Part shown: positions 46,338 to 55,485 of the stretch, piece after piece
Numbering within the stretch: the first letter of the stretch is position 1
Layout of the letters: each line of letters begins with the position of its first letter
Source of the DNA: Methylobacterium sp. NMS14P
GTDB lineage: Bacteria; Pseudomonadota; Alphaproteobacteria; Rhizobiales; Beijerinckiaceae
Direction of reading: 5' to 3'
Assembly: GCF_028583545.1 (NCBI RefSeq)
Contig: NZ_CP087106.1
Location: forward strand, 3,146,501-3,210,500
DNA: 64,000 bases
The notes under the pieces: generated by a model
What the model was told of the DNA's origin: nothing
The model's input: only the letters and a program-made list of their open reading frames with translations
Database searches by the model: none
Translations under genes and position numbers: made by a program

Positions 46338-47408
46338 TCAGGACGGCGCGGAGCGGCCGAACGCCTCGCGCTCGCGCATCCGCTCGATCAGGTCGAGGAC
46401 GTGCACGACCCGGCCGCTGACGTCCCACCAGGGCCGCAGAGCCGGTCGCTCGCGCATCGGCAGGACCGGCTCGGCCGCCACCGCCTCGATCAGGAACGCC
46501 GTCTCGGGGAGCGGCGCCGCGCCGAGGCCGGCCGCGCCCGAAGGCGTGCCGAGAGCGCGCGCAATCAGCGCGAGCTTCCGCCCCGTCGTGACGCGGGCGC
46601 GGTGGCGGACCGAATCGTAACCCTGCGCCGCCACGACCCGGCCGATCTCGGCATAGATCAGGGCCGCCGCCCGGATCGAGGGCCGGCAGCCCCGGGGCAG
46701 CACCGCGATCCCGGCCTGCGCGCGGGCGTAGAGGCTGTCCGCCTCGCCGAGGACACGGGCCACGACGCCGGCCAGCGCCGGACTCGGCCGCGGATCGGCG
46801 AGGAACGCGTCCGGGTCGATCCCGGCCTCCCGCATCCAGTTTAGCGGCAGGTAGAGGCGGCCCATCCGCGCGTCCTCGCCGACGTCGCGCGCGATGTTGG
46901 TGAGCTGCATCGCGGCGCCGAGATCGCAGGCGCGGGCCAGCGCGTCGCGATCGCGGGTGCCCATGATCAGGGCCATCATCGCCCCGACCGAGCCCGCCAC
47001 CCGGGCGGCGTAAGCGTGGAGCGCGCCGAGATCGGCGTAGCGCCGGCCCTCGGCGTCCCACGCGAAGCCCTCGATCAGCGCGCGCGGCAGCGCCTCCGGG
47101 ATCGCGTGGGCCGCGACGATCTCCGCGAAGGCGCGGTCCGCCGGGGCGTCGGCGGGGCGGCCGGCATAGGCCTGGCCGATTCGGCCCTCGAGACGCGCCA
47201 CGGCGCTGCGTCGGTCGGCCGGGCTCGCGGCATCGTCGACGAGGTCGTCCGACAGCCGGCAGAAGGCGTAGAGGCCGTAGGCCGCCTCGCGCATGTCGGC
47301 CGGCAGCAATTGGCCGGCCGCGAAGAAGCTCTTCGAGCCGGCCCGGATCGCCACCCGGCAGGCGGTTCGGTCGGCCGCGGCGGCGAATTCAGGCGGTAAC
47401 GCGGGCAT
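46338..47408 (-). CDS. crtB: Phytoene synthase
   Basis: Condenses two geranylgeranyl diphosphates to phytoene. The 356-residue protein has the two Asp-rich substrate sites: AFCRLSDDLVDD near residue 50 and LTNIARDVGEDARMGRLYLP near 165. GSKSFFAAGQLLP and YCxxVAGxVG-like AARVAGSVGAMM are family motifs. Its ATG lies 20 nt inside the end of crtI, so the two are translationally coupled. A C30 dehydrosqualene-type activity cannot be excluded from sequence alone. Confidence 0.93.
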   Translation of the reverse strand: MPALPPEFAAAADRTACRVAIRAGSKSFFAAGQLLPADMREAAYGLYAFCRLSDDLVDDAASPADRRSAVARLEGRIGQAYAGRPADAPADRAFAEIVAAHAIPEALPRALIEGFAWDAEGRRYADLGALHAYAARVAGSVGAMMALIMGTRDRDALARACDLGAAMQLTNIARDVGEDARMGRLYLPLNWMREAGIDPDAFLADPRPSPALAGVVARVLGEADSLYARAQAGIAVLPRGCRPSIRAAALIYAEIGRVVAAQGYDSVRHRARVTTGRKLALIARALGTPSGAAGLGAAPLPETAFLIEAVAAEPVLPMRERPALRPWWDVSGRVVHVLDLIERMREREAFGRSAPS

Positions 47409-48912
47409 CGGGGACCACGCTGTCGAGGATGCGGGCGGAGGAGAGCACCCCGGGGAGGCCCGCGCCCGGATGCGTGCCGGCCCCGACGAGATAGAGATTG
47501 CGGACCGCGCTCGACCGGTTGTGCGGACGGAACCAGGCCGATTGCGTCAGCACCGGCTCCAGGCCGAAGCCCGATCCCCGGTAGCTCAAGAAATCGTCCT
47601 GGAAATCCAGGGGCGTCGTCACCTTCGAGGTCACGATGGTCTCGGACAGGCCCGGCATCACGCTCGCCTCGAGCATGGCGGCGATCCGGCGCCGATACGG
47701 TTCGGCGAGGGTCTGCCAGTCCTGACCGCCGGCGAGGTTGGGAACCGGAGCCAGCACGTAGAAGGCGTCGCATCCCGGCGGGGCGAGGCTCGGATCGGTC
47801 GCGGTCGGCCGGTGCAGGTACAGGCTCGCATCCTCGGCCAGCACCTTGCGATCGAAGATGTCGGCGAGCAGGCCGCGATACCGCGGCCCGAGCAGAATCG
47901 TGTGGTGATCCACCGCCGGGTAGCGCCGCTTGGTGCCGAAGTACCAGACGAACAGCCCCATCGACGAGCGGGCCCGCTGGAACCGTCCCGGGCTCCAGCG
48001 CTGCGCCTCCGGCAGCAGGCGCGCGTGCGTCACGGCCGAATCGGCGTTGGACACCACGACGTCGGCCGCGATCGGCTCGCCGCTCGTCAGGTTGACGCCG
48101 GTGGCTGCCCCCTCCTCCACCCTGATGCGCGCGACCTCGACGCCGAGGCGCAGGCGGCCGCCCTGCGACCGGATCAGCCGCACCAGCCCGTCGACCAGCT
48201 GACCGGTTCCGCCCATCGCGAAGTGGACGCCCCAGCGCCGCTCGAGGTCGGCGATCAGGCAGTAGATGGCGCTGGCCCGGAACGGGTTGCCCCCGATCAG
48301 CAGCGGATGGAAGCTGAACACCGTCCGCAGCCGCTCGTCGCGGATGAAGCGCGCCACCACGTCGTGCACCGAGCGGTGTCCCGAGAGGCGCAGCAGGTCG
48401 GGCGCGATCTTCAGCATCGCGCCGACGCTGCCGAAGGGCACGTGACCGAGCTGCTCGAACCCGATCCGGCACACGGCGCGGCTGTGCGCCATGAAGCGCT
48501 CGTAGCCCGCGACATCGCCGGGCGCGAAGCGCGCCACCTCGTCTCGCATACGGTCCACGTCGCCGCTGTAGGCGAAGGACGTCCCGTCCGCGAAGCGGAT
48601 CCGGTAGAACGGGTCCATCGGCACCAGCGTCACGTCGTCGGCGAGCCTGCGGCCGGCCAGCTGCCAGAGTTCCTCGAAGAGCTGGGGCGCGGTGACGATG
48701 GTCGGACCGGCGTCGAAGGTGAAGCCGTCCTGCCGGTGGACGCGGGCCCGACCACCGGGCTGCGCGAGGCGCTCGAGCACGGTCACGCGGTAGCCGCGGG
48801 CGCCCAGCCGGACCGCCGCGGCGAGACCGCCGAAGCCCGAGCCGACCACGACGGCGTGCGAGCGCCGATCGGTCTCTTGCGCAACCCGATGGTCGACCGC
48901 GAGTGTCAGCAT
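47389..48912 (-). CDS. crtI: Phytoene desaturase
   Basis: FAD-dependent carotene desaturase of 507 residues that converts phytoene to neurosporene or lycopene. The dinucleotide-binding motif HAVVVGSGFGGLAAAVRLGARG starts near residue 19, followed by LERLAQPGGRARVHRQDGFTFDAGPT. The C-terminal NLYLVGAGTHPGAGLPGVLSSAR is the family signature. The only plausible start, ATG 48912, lies in the centre of a PpsR-like palindrome. An in-frame TAG is close upstream, and no good ribosome-binding site lies at normal distance. It heads the crtI-crtB-small protein unit. Confidence 0.93.
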   Translation of the reverse strand: MLTLAVDHRVAQETDRRSHAVVVGSGFGGLAAAVRLGARGYRVTVLERLAQPGGRARVHRQDGFTFDAGPTIVTAPQLFEELWQLAGRRLADDVTLVPMDPFYRIRFADGTSFAYSGDVDRMRDEVARFAPGDVAGYERFMAHSRAVCRIGFEQLGHVPFGSVGAMLKIAPDLLRLSGHRSVHDVVARFIRDERLRTVFSFHPLLIGGNPFRASAIYCLIADLERRWGVHFAMGGTGQLVDGLVRLIRSQGGRLRLGVEVARIRVEEGAATGVNLTSGEPIAADVVVSNADSAVTHARLLPEAQRWSPGRFQRARSSMGLFVWYFGTKRRYPAVDHHTILLGPRYRGLLADIFDRKVLAEDASLYLHRPTATDPSLAPPGCDAFYVLAPVPNLAGGQDWQTLAEPYRRRIAAMLEASVMPGLSETIVTSKVTTPLDFQDDFLSYRGSGFGLEPVLTQSAWFRPHNRSSAVRNLYLVGAGTHPGAGLPGVLSSARILDSVVPDARVTA

Positions 48913-48923
48913 TGCTTGACACT
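48902..48923. promoter_or_regulatory. PpsR/CrtJ-like operator over the crtI start codon
   Basis: AGTGTCA-N8-TGACACT with perfect 7-nt arms, containing TGT-N12-ACA at 48904-48921. It has the same half-sites and spacing as the crtE/crtD operator. The crtI ATG (48910-48912) is inside the spacer. Confidence 0.85.
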
Positions 48924-48987
48924 ATCGCGGTCCTTTCCCCGCACGCAAGGGCGAAATCAGGCACGGCTCCGATGGCTTGCGGACCGT

Positions 48988-50505
48988 TCAGAACTCCCCC
49001 GCGAGGCCGGCGCGGACGCCGACGGCGTTGTCGCCGCCGTAGGCCACGCCGGCGGTCACGGCGATCGGGACGCAGCAGGTCGGCAACCGGTGCGCCACGG
49101 CGAGGCCGCCGGCCCACTCACCCCGGTAGGTCGCCCCGTTGGTGGCCCAGGTCGTCTTGCCAGGCGCCGACGGCATCGGCGCGGTCGCCATTGCGATGGC
49201 CATGGCGACGCCCTGCCGGGCCTCCTTGCGGGTCTGGATCGCGTAGCGCTGGACCGAGTCGGTCTTGGCTTCCAGGTTGTTGACCTGCGCCTGAACCGAA
49301 TCGATCCGGTTGCCGAGGCCGGCGATCGTCGACGGTCCGTAGGCCGAGGCCGCGAGGTTGCCGTTCGCATCCGTGGTCACGAAGGCCGTCGCTCCGCTCT
49401 GCGCGGCGGCGCTCGCCTGCGAAGCGATACCGGCCAGCGTGTACGTGTTCGCGGAATTGCCGATCGCGACCTGGTTGGCCTGGGTCGTCTTCACGTTCGC
49501 GCCGATCGCGATCGTGTTGGCCTGGTTGGCGGCCGCCCCGTTGCCGAGCGCGACGCTGTTGTTGCCGGCCGCCGAGGCGGCCGCACCGATGGCGGTCGAG
49601 CCGGTCCCGGTCGCGCCGGCGACGAAGCCCAGGGCGGTGCTGCCGGCTCCGGACGCCGCGGAGGCCGTGCCGATCGCCGTTCCGCCGAGACCCTGGGCAT
49701 TCGCCGCGTAGCCGAGGGCGACGCTGCCGGTATTGGCCGCGCTCGCGCCCGTGCCGACCGCGGTCGAGGCGGTTCCGGCCGCGCTCGAACCGTAGCCAAC
49801 GGCTAGAGCGTCGCTGCCGACGGCGATCGGCGCGGCCTGGTTGCTGGTGTTGTTGGCGGCGACACCGGTGACGCTGGTGAGCTGCGAGAGCCTCAGCTCG
49901 TTGATGACCGTCTGCCCCTGGGACTGCGTCACGTTGCCGGTGATGATGTAGATGCCCTGATTGGAGCCGCCTCCGGCCCCACCACCGGTCCCGCCTCCGC
50001 CAGTCCCACCCCCGCCCGTGCCGCCGCAGGTGCCGCAGCCGCCGGTTCCCGATCCGCCCGCGGTTCCCAGTGTGAGACCGGTGCCGAGCAGCCCGTCTCC
50101 CGGACCGGTCGTGCCGACGAGGACGCCGGTCCCGAGCACGCCCCCGCCGTTGGTCCCGACGTTGAGCCCCGTCCCGAGGACGCCGGTCCCGGGATTGGTG
50201 GTGCCGACTGTGACGCCGGTGCCGAGGAGCCCGCCACCGGTCGTCCCGACATTGAGGCCCGTTCCGAGGACCCCGCTTCCGGGGCTGCTCGTGCCGATGG
50301 TCACCCCGGTGCCGAGGATGCCATTCGTGGTTGTATCGAGCGCGCCGCGGAGGAGCTGTGCCTGGGCAGGCGTCGCAAGGGCCGTGCAGAGCAGGAGCCC
50401 GGCCGCGATCGGGATCGCGCGGCCGGCGCTCGGGCGGGTGACAGCGAGCATCGCAGTCCGCGGCACAGCCGGGACGACGGTCAAGGGACGCATCTGGAAC
50501 TCCAT
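48988..50505 (-). CDS. YadA-like trimeric autotransporter adhesin
   Basis: A 505-residue outer-membrane surface protein. A long-type signal peptide ends near ATPAQAQ (residue 50). Residues 63-152 are three 30-residue repeats of LGTG-x-x-x-GT type. Residues 153-180 are Gly-rich with one CGTC, so two Cys. Residues about 205-350 carry head repeats of the AxAxG class (e.g. GSDALAVGYGSSAAGTASTA). A short coiled stalk (NRIDSVQAQVNNLEAKTDSVQ) leads to the membrane anchor (ARQGVAMAIAMATA to the C-terminal GVRAGLAGEF). All domains of a minimal trimeric autotransporter are present. The N-terminal repeat region is unusual. ATG at 50493 is an alternative start. Confidence 0.85.
   Translation of the reverse strand: MEFQMRPLTVVPAVPRTAMLAVTRPSAGRAIPIAAGLLLCTALATPAQAQLLRGALDTTTNGILGTGVTIGTSSPGSGVLGTGLNVGTTGGGLLGTGVTVGTTNPGTGVLGTGLNVGTNGGGVLGTGVLVGTTGPGDGLLGTGLTLGTAGGSGTGGCGTCGGTGGGGTGGGGTGGGAGGGSNQGIYIITGNVTQSQGQTVINELRLSQLTSVTGVAANNTSNQAAPIAVGSDALAVGYGSSAAGTASTAVGTGASAANTGSVALGYAANAQGLGGTAIGTASAASGAGSTALGFVAGATGTGSTAIGAAASAAGNNSVALGNGAAANQANTIAIGANVKTTQANQVAIGNSANTYTLAGIASQASAAAQSGATAFVTTDANGNLAASAYGPSTIAGLGNRIDSVQAQVNNLEAKTDSVQRYAIQTRKEARQGVAMAIAMATAPMPSAPGKTTWATNGATYRGEWAGGLAVAHRLPTCCVPIAVTAGVAYGGDNAVGVRAGLAGEF
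50059..50319 (-). repeat. Three tandem 90-bp coding repeats in the adhesin gene
   Basis: Residues 63-92, 93-122 and 123-152 each contain two LGTG-(V/L)-x-(V/I/L)-GT modules, separated by a PG-containing linker and a GGG linker. The repeats are imperfect at the DNA level but in frame, as expected for length-variable surface proteins. Confidence 0.75.
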
Positions 50506-50771
50506 TGCTGCGCGGCCGGGGGCGCTTCCGAACCGGCCCTGCGATCCGCTGTTCGGTGAGCAGGAACGAGATGCAGCTTCTGGTAGAATGATTAACGCTA
50601 ACTTTCGGTTGTATTTGGATACGTCGTTTCCCGTACAGTGACGCAGTTTGCGAGCGCTCGCGCGGGCGCCGCGGCGCGCCTCAGAAAACGCGTGTTTGCG
50701 CGGCGATATCGCGCCGCAGAGGGGCTATAGGAGCTTGGAAATCCGAGCTTTCGGCAGGGAACGGACGCGTG

Positions 50772-51743
50772 ATGGACGGTCGAGGTCAGACCATTTTCGT
50801 GGCGGGCCATCGGGGCATGGTGGGCTCGGCGATCGTGCGTCGCCTGCGTGAACTCGGTCACGAGCGCATCCTCACGGCCGACCGCCGGACCCTCGACCTG
50901 CTGGATCAGGCCGCGGTCCGGCGCTTCTTCGCCGAGAACCGCATCGATCAGGTCTACCTCGCCGCCGCGCGCGTCGGCGGCATCCACGCCAACAACACCT
51001 ACCCGGCCGAGTTCATCCACGAGAACCTGCTGATCCAGTCCAACCTGATCGACGCCGCCCATACGCACGACGTCGACCGGCTGCTGTTCCTCGGCTCGTC
51101 CTGCATCTATCCGAAGCTCGCCCCGCAGCCGATGCGCGAGGACGCCCTGCTGACCGGGCTGCTCGAGCCGACCAACGAGCCCTACGCGATCGCCAAGATC
51201 GCGGGGATCAAGATGTGCGAGAGCTACAACCGCCAGTACGGGCGCCGCTACCGCAGCGTGATGCCGACCAACCTCTACGGGCCGAACGACAACTTCCATC
51301 CCGAGAACGCCCACGTCCTGCCGGCGCTCATGCGCCGCTTCCACGAGGCGAAGCAGGAGGGTCGCGCCAAGGTCACGGTCTGGGGCACCGGCCGGGCGAT
51401 GCGCGAGTTCCTGCACGTCGACGACATGGCGCGGGCCAGCGTCTACGTGATGGAGATGGACGACGCGGTCTACGCCGCGAACACCCGCCCCGACCTGTCG
51501 CACATCAACGTCGGGACCGGCGAGGATTGCACCATCCGACAGCTGGCCGAGGCGCTCGCGCGGGTGATCGGCTACGCGGGCGAGCTCGCGTTCGACGCGA
51601 CCAAGCCCGACGGCACGCCGCGCAAGCTGATGGACGTGTCGCGGCTGCGGGCGATGGGCTGGCGGCCGGAGATCGACCTCGAGGACGGTCTGCGCCAGAC
51701 CTACGGCTGGTTCCTGGAGAACCACGCGACGCTCCGGCGCTGA
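50772..51743 (+). CDS. fcl: GDP-L-fucose synthase
   Basis: Epimerase/reductase of the extended SDR family that makes GDP-L-fucose from GDP-4-keto-6-deoxymannose. The 323-residue protein has the NADP-binding [37 protein letters not shown] and the catalytic [26 protein letters not shown] is typical. A GTG one codon upstream (50769) is also possible. The partner GDP-mannose dehydratase gene is not in the window. It is divergent from the adhesin gene across 266 nt, which includes an unusually AT-rich stretch near 50590-50640 that likely holds promoters. Confidence 0.95.
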   Translation: MDGRGQTIFVAGHRGMVGSAIVRRLRELGHERILTADRRTLDLLDQAAVRRFFAENRIDQVYLAAARVGGIHANNTYPAEFIHENLLIQSNLIDAAHTHDVDRLLFLGSSCIYPKLAPQPMREDALLTGLLEPTNEPYAIAKIAGIKMCESYNRQYGRRYRSVMPTNLYGPNDNFHPENAHVLPALMRRFHEAKQEGRAKVTVWGTGRAMREFLHVDDMARASVYVMEMDDAVYAANTRPDLSHINVGTGEDCTIRQLAEALARVIGYAGELAFDATKPDGTPRKLMDVSRLRAMGWRPEIDLEDGLRQTYGWFLENHATLRR

Positions 51744-51818
51744 GCGGACCCTTCGTCCCGCCGCTCGGTTCACCGACCACCGCACAGCCGCCGCCATCCG
51801 CCCGGGGAGGAGACGACC

Positions 51819-52841
51819 ATGGCCCACCGGCCGCCCGACGACAGCGCGGACGCGCGACGGCGGAAATTCCTGCAGAGCTTCCAGAACTTCGACGCGAATA
51901 GCCGCTTTCCCGCGCCCTACGCGCATTTCGCCGGCAAGCCGCTGACGGAGGCGTCCGGGCAGGGCTGGCGCTACGACGCCCTCGGCTACCGCAACGACGC
52001 GCACGCGGACGCGCGGCCGCCGTCCGAGACGCTGAGGGTCTTCGTCGTCGGCGACAGCACCCTGATCGACGGTCAGGTCTTCGCCGACACCGTGCCCGGA
52101 CGCTTGGAGACCGGGCTGAAGCAGGCGCACGGGCCCGGCTGCCGCGTCTACAATTTCGGCGCGGTCTCGGCCTGCCTGAACCAGATGATAGCCTTGGTCA
52201 CGACGCGGCTGATGGACCTGCAGCCCGACGTCATCCTGATCGTGGGCGGCGCGACCGACATCTTCCAGCCCTGGAGCTTCGATCCGCGGGCGGGCGTCCC
52301 CTACAATCACTTCGCGAACGAGAGCCTGTACGACTACTTCTTCGATCCGAGGAAGTCCGCCGAGGACGCGGAGGCCCTGTCGTACGACGGCCTCCAGGCG
52401 ATGATCTTCAACCGCCTCGAGAACCTGCGCGCGCTGACGAACTGGCAGTCCGACATCTGGGAATGGGAGGTGGTGCGGCAGTTCGAGCTGGCGCTGAAGC
52501 GCCTCGCGCGTCTCGCGCCCGGGATCGGCGCGCCGGTGCGGTTTGTCCTGCAGCCGACGGTCGTCCGCAAAGCGACGCACGCGGGCGCTGAGGCGTCCGT
52601 CGCGTCGGGCGCGTTCCTCGCCTATCTGGACCGCCAGTACGAGCGCTTCGAGAACGTCCTCGGGCGGCTGGACACGACCGACCGGGCCTTCGCGGCGCGG
52701 GATCTGAGCCGCCTGTTCGAGGCCGACACCCGCGCCCTGTTCACCGACATCGTCCACGTGACCTCGGAGGGGCGCCAGGAGATGGCGGACCGTCTCCGGG
52801 CGGAGGTGATCGAGACGATGGGAACGGCGACGCCTGCCTGA
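51819..52841 (+). CDS. SGNH/GDSL-like hydrolase, cytosolic form
   Basis: A 340-residue protein with a GDS-type block FVVGDSTLIDGQVFADT near residue 75. YNFGAVSACLNQMIAL follows in place of block II, then ILIVGGATDIFQPW (block III-like) and a C-terminal DIVHVTSEGRQEMAD with the catalytic His of block V. No signal peptide is seen. Such proteins modify or release acyl groups on sugars or lipids. It follows fcl by 75 nt and precedes another SGNH gene by 3 nt, which suggests a role in polysaccharide or lipid decoration. Confidence 0.75.
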   Translation: MAHRPPDDSADARRRKFLQSFQNFDANSRFPAPYAHFAGKPLTEASGQGWRYDALGYRNDAHADARPPSETLRVFVVGDSTLIDGQVFADTVPGRLETGLKQAHGPGCRVYNFGAVSACLNQMIALVTTRLMDLQPDVILIVGGATDIFQPWSFDPRAGVPYNHFANESLYDYFFDPRKSAEDAEALSYDGLQAMIFNRLENLRALTNWQSDIWEWEVVRQFELALKRLARLAPGIGAPVRFVLQPTVVRKATHAGAEASVASGAFLAYLDRQYERFENVLGRLDTTDRAFAARDLSRLFEADTRALFTDIVHVTSEGRQEMADRLRAEVIETMGTATPA

Positions 52842-52844
52842 GCC

Positions 52845-53528
52845 ATGGCCGGACCGATCGTCTTCATCGGGGACTCGATCACGGAGCTCTGGGGCTTCCA
52901 CCGGGCCGGCACCTTCGAGGCCTACGACCTCATCCCCCGCGGCGGCTCCGGCCAGACGGCGCGCTGGATCACCATGCGGTTCGCCCGCGACCTCGCGGAG
53001 ACCGGCGCCGGCGGCGTGCATCTCCTGTGCGGCGTCAACGATATCGGCCGCAACGAGGGCTTCTTCGTCCCGGTCGAGGAGATCTGCCGGACCCTCACCG
53101 GCATGCTCGACGAGGCCCGTGCCATGGGCGTGAAGGCCTGGATCGGCTCGCTAACGCCGGTGGACGGGATCCCGTGGAACCCGGAGGTTCGGGACGCCCC
53201 CGCCATGGTCGCGGCGGTCAACGCGTGGCTCCGGGACCACGCCCACGAGCACGGCGCGACGTTCATCGACTATTACGCCGTGCTGGCGACGGAGACCGGC
53301 GGGCTCCGGCCCGACTACGGAACGGACGGCCTCCACCTGAGCCCGGCGGGCTACGCGGCGATCGAGCCGCTGATGCTCAGGTCCCTCGGGCGCGTCCCGG
53401 AGGCCGTCCCGCGGCCCGTCCTGCCCGCGAAGGCGACCCAATCCGTTCGCGCGCGCCTCATCGGCGCCGCGGTGGCGGCGGCGGCTCTGTTGGCCGCCAT
53501 CGCCGCCCTGGTCCTCGAGCTCCGCTGA
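52845..53528 (+). CDS. SGNH/GDSL hydrolase with C-terminal membrane anchor
   Basis: A 227-residue esterase-like protein. Block I is VFIGDSITELWGF near residue 6. IPRGGSGQTARW (Gly block) and LLCGVNDIGRN (Asn block) follow, and DGLHLSPAGYAAIEPL carries the catalytic Asp-His. The last 25 residues are a membrane helix (IGAAVAAAALLAAIAALVLEL), so the enzyme is tethered by its tail with the catalytic domain probably cytosolic. It begins 3 nt after the preceding SGNH gene. Confidence 0.85.
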   Translation: MAGPIVFIGDSITELWGFHRAGTFEAYDLIPRGGSGQTARWITMRFARDLAETGAGGVHLLCGVNDIGRNEGFFVPVEEICRTLTGMLDEARAMGVKAWIGSLTPVDGIPWNPEVRDAPAMVAAVNAWLRDHAHEHGATFIDYYAVLATETGGLRPDYGTDGLHLSPAGYAAIEPLMLRSLGRVPEAVPRPVLPAKATQSVRARLIGAAVAAAALLAAIAALVLELR

Positions 53529-55358
53529 TCAGACCCGCCGCACCGCGCCGTGCGCCGCGCTCGTCGTGAGCATCGCGTAGGCGCGCAGGGCCGCGCTCAC
53601 CTTCCGCTTGCGCGGCTTCGCGGGCTGCCAGCCCGCGGCCTCCTGGGCGATCCGCCGCTGGTCGAGTTCCGCCGGGTCCACGTCGAGGTGGATGCGGCGG
53701 TTCGGGATGTCGATGGCGATCCGGTCGCCGTCGCGCACGAGGCCGATGAGGCCGCCCTCGGCCGCCTCGGGCGAGACGTGCCCGATGGACAGGCCCGACG
53801 ACCCGCCGGAGAACCGCCCGTCCGTGACGAGGGCGCAGGCCTTCCCGAGCCCCTTCGATTTCAGGTAGCTCGTCGGGTAGAGCATCTCCTGCATGCCGGG
53901 ACCGCCGCGCGGACCCTCGTAGCGGATCAGCACGACCTCGCCGGCCGTGACCTTGCCGTTGAGGATGCCGTCGACGGCCGCGTCCTGACTCTCGAACACG
54001 CGGGCAGTGCCCGTGAATGTCAGGATCGAGGCGTCGACGCCCGCGGTCTTCACGATGCAGCCTTGCTCAGCGAGGTTGCCGTACAGCACGGCGAGGCCGC
54101 CGTCCTGCGAGTAGGCGTGCGCGGCGTCGCGGATCACGCCGCCCTCCCGGTCGACATCAAGCTCGTCGAAGCGCGATTCCTGGCTGAAGGCCACCTGGGT
54201 CGGCACGCCGCCCGGGGCCGCGCGGTAGAAGGTCTGGACCGAGGCGGCCGGCGCGCCGCGCACGTCCCAGCGGGCGAGTGCGGCGCCCAGCGTCCCGGCC
54301 GAGACGTTGCCGACGCCGGTGTCGATCAGGCGGGCCCGGTCGAGTTCGCCCAGGATGCCCATGATCCCGCCGGCGCGATGCACGTCCTCCATGTGGACGT
54401 TGGCCACCGCCGGAGCGACCTTGCACAGCACCGGCACCCGCCGGGACAGCCGGTCGATGTCGGCCATGGTGAAGGGCACCTCGCCCTCGTGGGCGGCGGC
54501 CAGCAGGTGCAGCACCGTGTTGGTCGAGCCGCCCATGGCGATGTCGAGGGTCATGGCGTTCTCGAACGCCTGGAAGCTGGCGACGGCGCGCGGCAGCACG
54601 CTGGCGTCGTCCTGCTCGTAGTGGCGGCGGGCCAGATCGACGATCAGGTGGCCGGCCTCGACGAACAGGCGCTTGCGGTCGGCGTGGGTGGCCAGCACCG
54701 AGCCGTTGCCCGGAAGGGCGAGGCCGAGGGCCTCGGTGAGGCAGTTCATCGAGTTCGCCGTGAACATGCCCGAGCACGAACCGCATGTCGGGCAGGCCGA
54801 GCGCTCGATGACGGCCACGTCCTCGTCCGAGATCCGGTCGTCGGCGGCCGCGATCATCGCGTCGACCAGGTCGACCTTCCTGGCGATGCCCGGCAGCTGG
54901 ACCTTTCCGGCCTCCATCGGGCCGCCCGAGACGAACACGGTCGGGATGTTGAGGCGCAGCGTCGCCATCAGCATGCCGGGAGTGATCTTGTCACAGTTCG
55001 AGATGCACACCATCGCGTCGGCGCAGTGCGCGTTGACCATGTACTCGACGGAATCGGCGATTAGCTCCCGGGACGGCAGCGAGTACAGCATCCCGTCGTG
55101 GCCCATCGCGATGCCGTCATCGACCGCGATGGTGTTGAACTCCTTGGCGACGCCGCCGGCCGCCTCGATCTCTCGGGCGACGAGCTGGCCGAGATCCTTG
55201 AGGTGGACGTGACCCGGCACGAACTGCGTGAAGGAGTTCACCACCGCGATGATCGGCTTGCCGAAATCCGAGTCCTTCATGCCGGTGGCGCGCCAGAGGC
55301 CGCGGGCGCCGGCCATGTTGCGGCCGTGGGTGGTGGTGCGTGAGCGATAGGCAGGCAT
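53529..55358 (-). CDS. ilvD: Dihydroxy-acid dehydratase
   Basis: Penultimate enzyme of branched-chain amino-acid synthesis; dehydrates 2,3-dihydroxy acids to 2-keto acids using an iron-sulfur cluster. The 609-residue product starts [27 protein letters not shown]. Cluster-region motifs are [13 protein letters not shown] and [42 protein letters not shown] sequence near the C-terminus is standard. A longer upstream frame was rejected because it is Arg/Pro-rich and unlike the family. It is divergent from the adenine deaminase gene. Confidence 0.96.
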   Translation of the reverse strand: MPAYRSRTTTHGRNMAGARGLWRATGMKDSDFGKPIIAVVNSFTQFVPGHVHLKDLGQLVAREIEAAGGVAKEFNTIAVDDGIAMGHDGMLYSLPSRELIADSVEYMVNAHCADAMVCISNCDKITPGMLMATLRLNIPTVFVSGGPMEAGKVQLPGIARKVDLVDAMIAAADDRISDEDVAVIERSACPTCGSCSGMFTANSMNCLTEALGLALPGNGSVLATHADRKRLFVEAGHLIVDLARRHYEQDDASVLPRAVASFQAFENAMTLDIAMGGSTNTVLHLLAAAHEGEVPFTMADIDRLSRRVPVLCKVAPAVANVHMEDVHRAGGIMGILGELDRARLIDTGVGNVSAGTLGAALARWDVRGAPAASVQTFYRAAPGGVPTQVAFSQESRFDELDVDREGGVIRDAAHAYSQDGGLAVLYGNLAEQGCIVKTAGVDASILTFTGTARVFESQDAAVDGILNGKVTAGEVVLIRYEGPRGGPGMQEMLYPTSYLKSKGLGKACALVTDGRFSGGSSGLSIGHVSPEAAEGGLIGLVRDGDRIAIDIPNRRIHLDVDPAELDQRRIAQEAAGWQPAKPRKRKVSAALRAYAMLTTSAAHGAVRRV

Positions 55359-55485
55359 CGAGAGCTTCGACCAATTCAAAGGTGAGCGGTTTCTGCGCCC
55401 GCGCCCGCGCATCCGCAAGCGTCGCCGAGGGCGTGGCACCCGTGGCATGCTTCTGGCGGATGGCAGGACGGAGGGGCGACTCGCG

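Noticed and set aside
49966..50319. Repeats that could suggest a CRISPR array
   Set aside because: The units are contiguous, in frame and coding, with no unique spacers.
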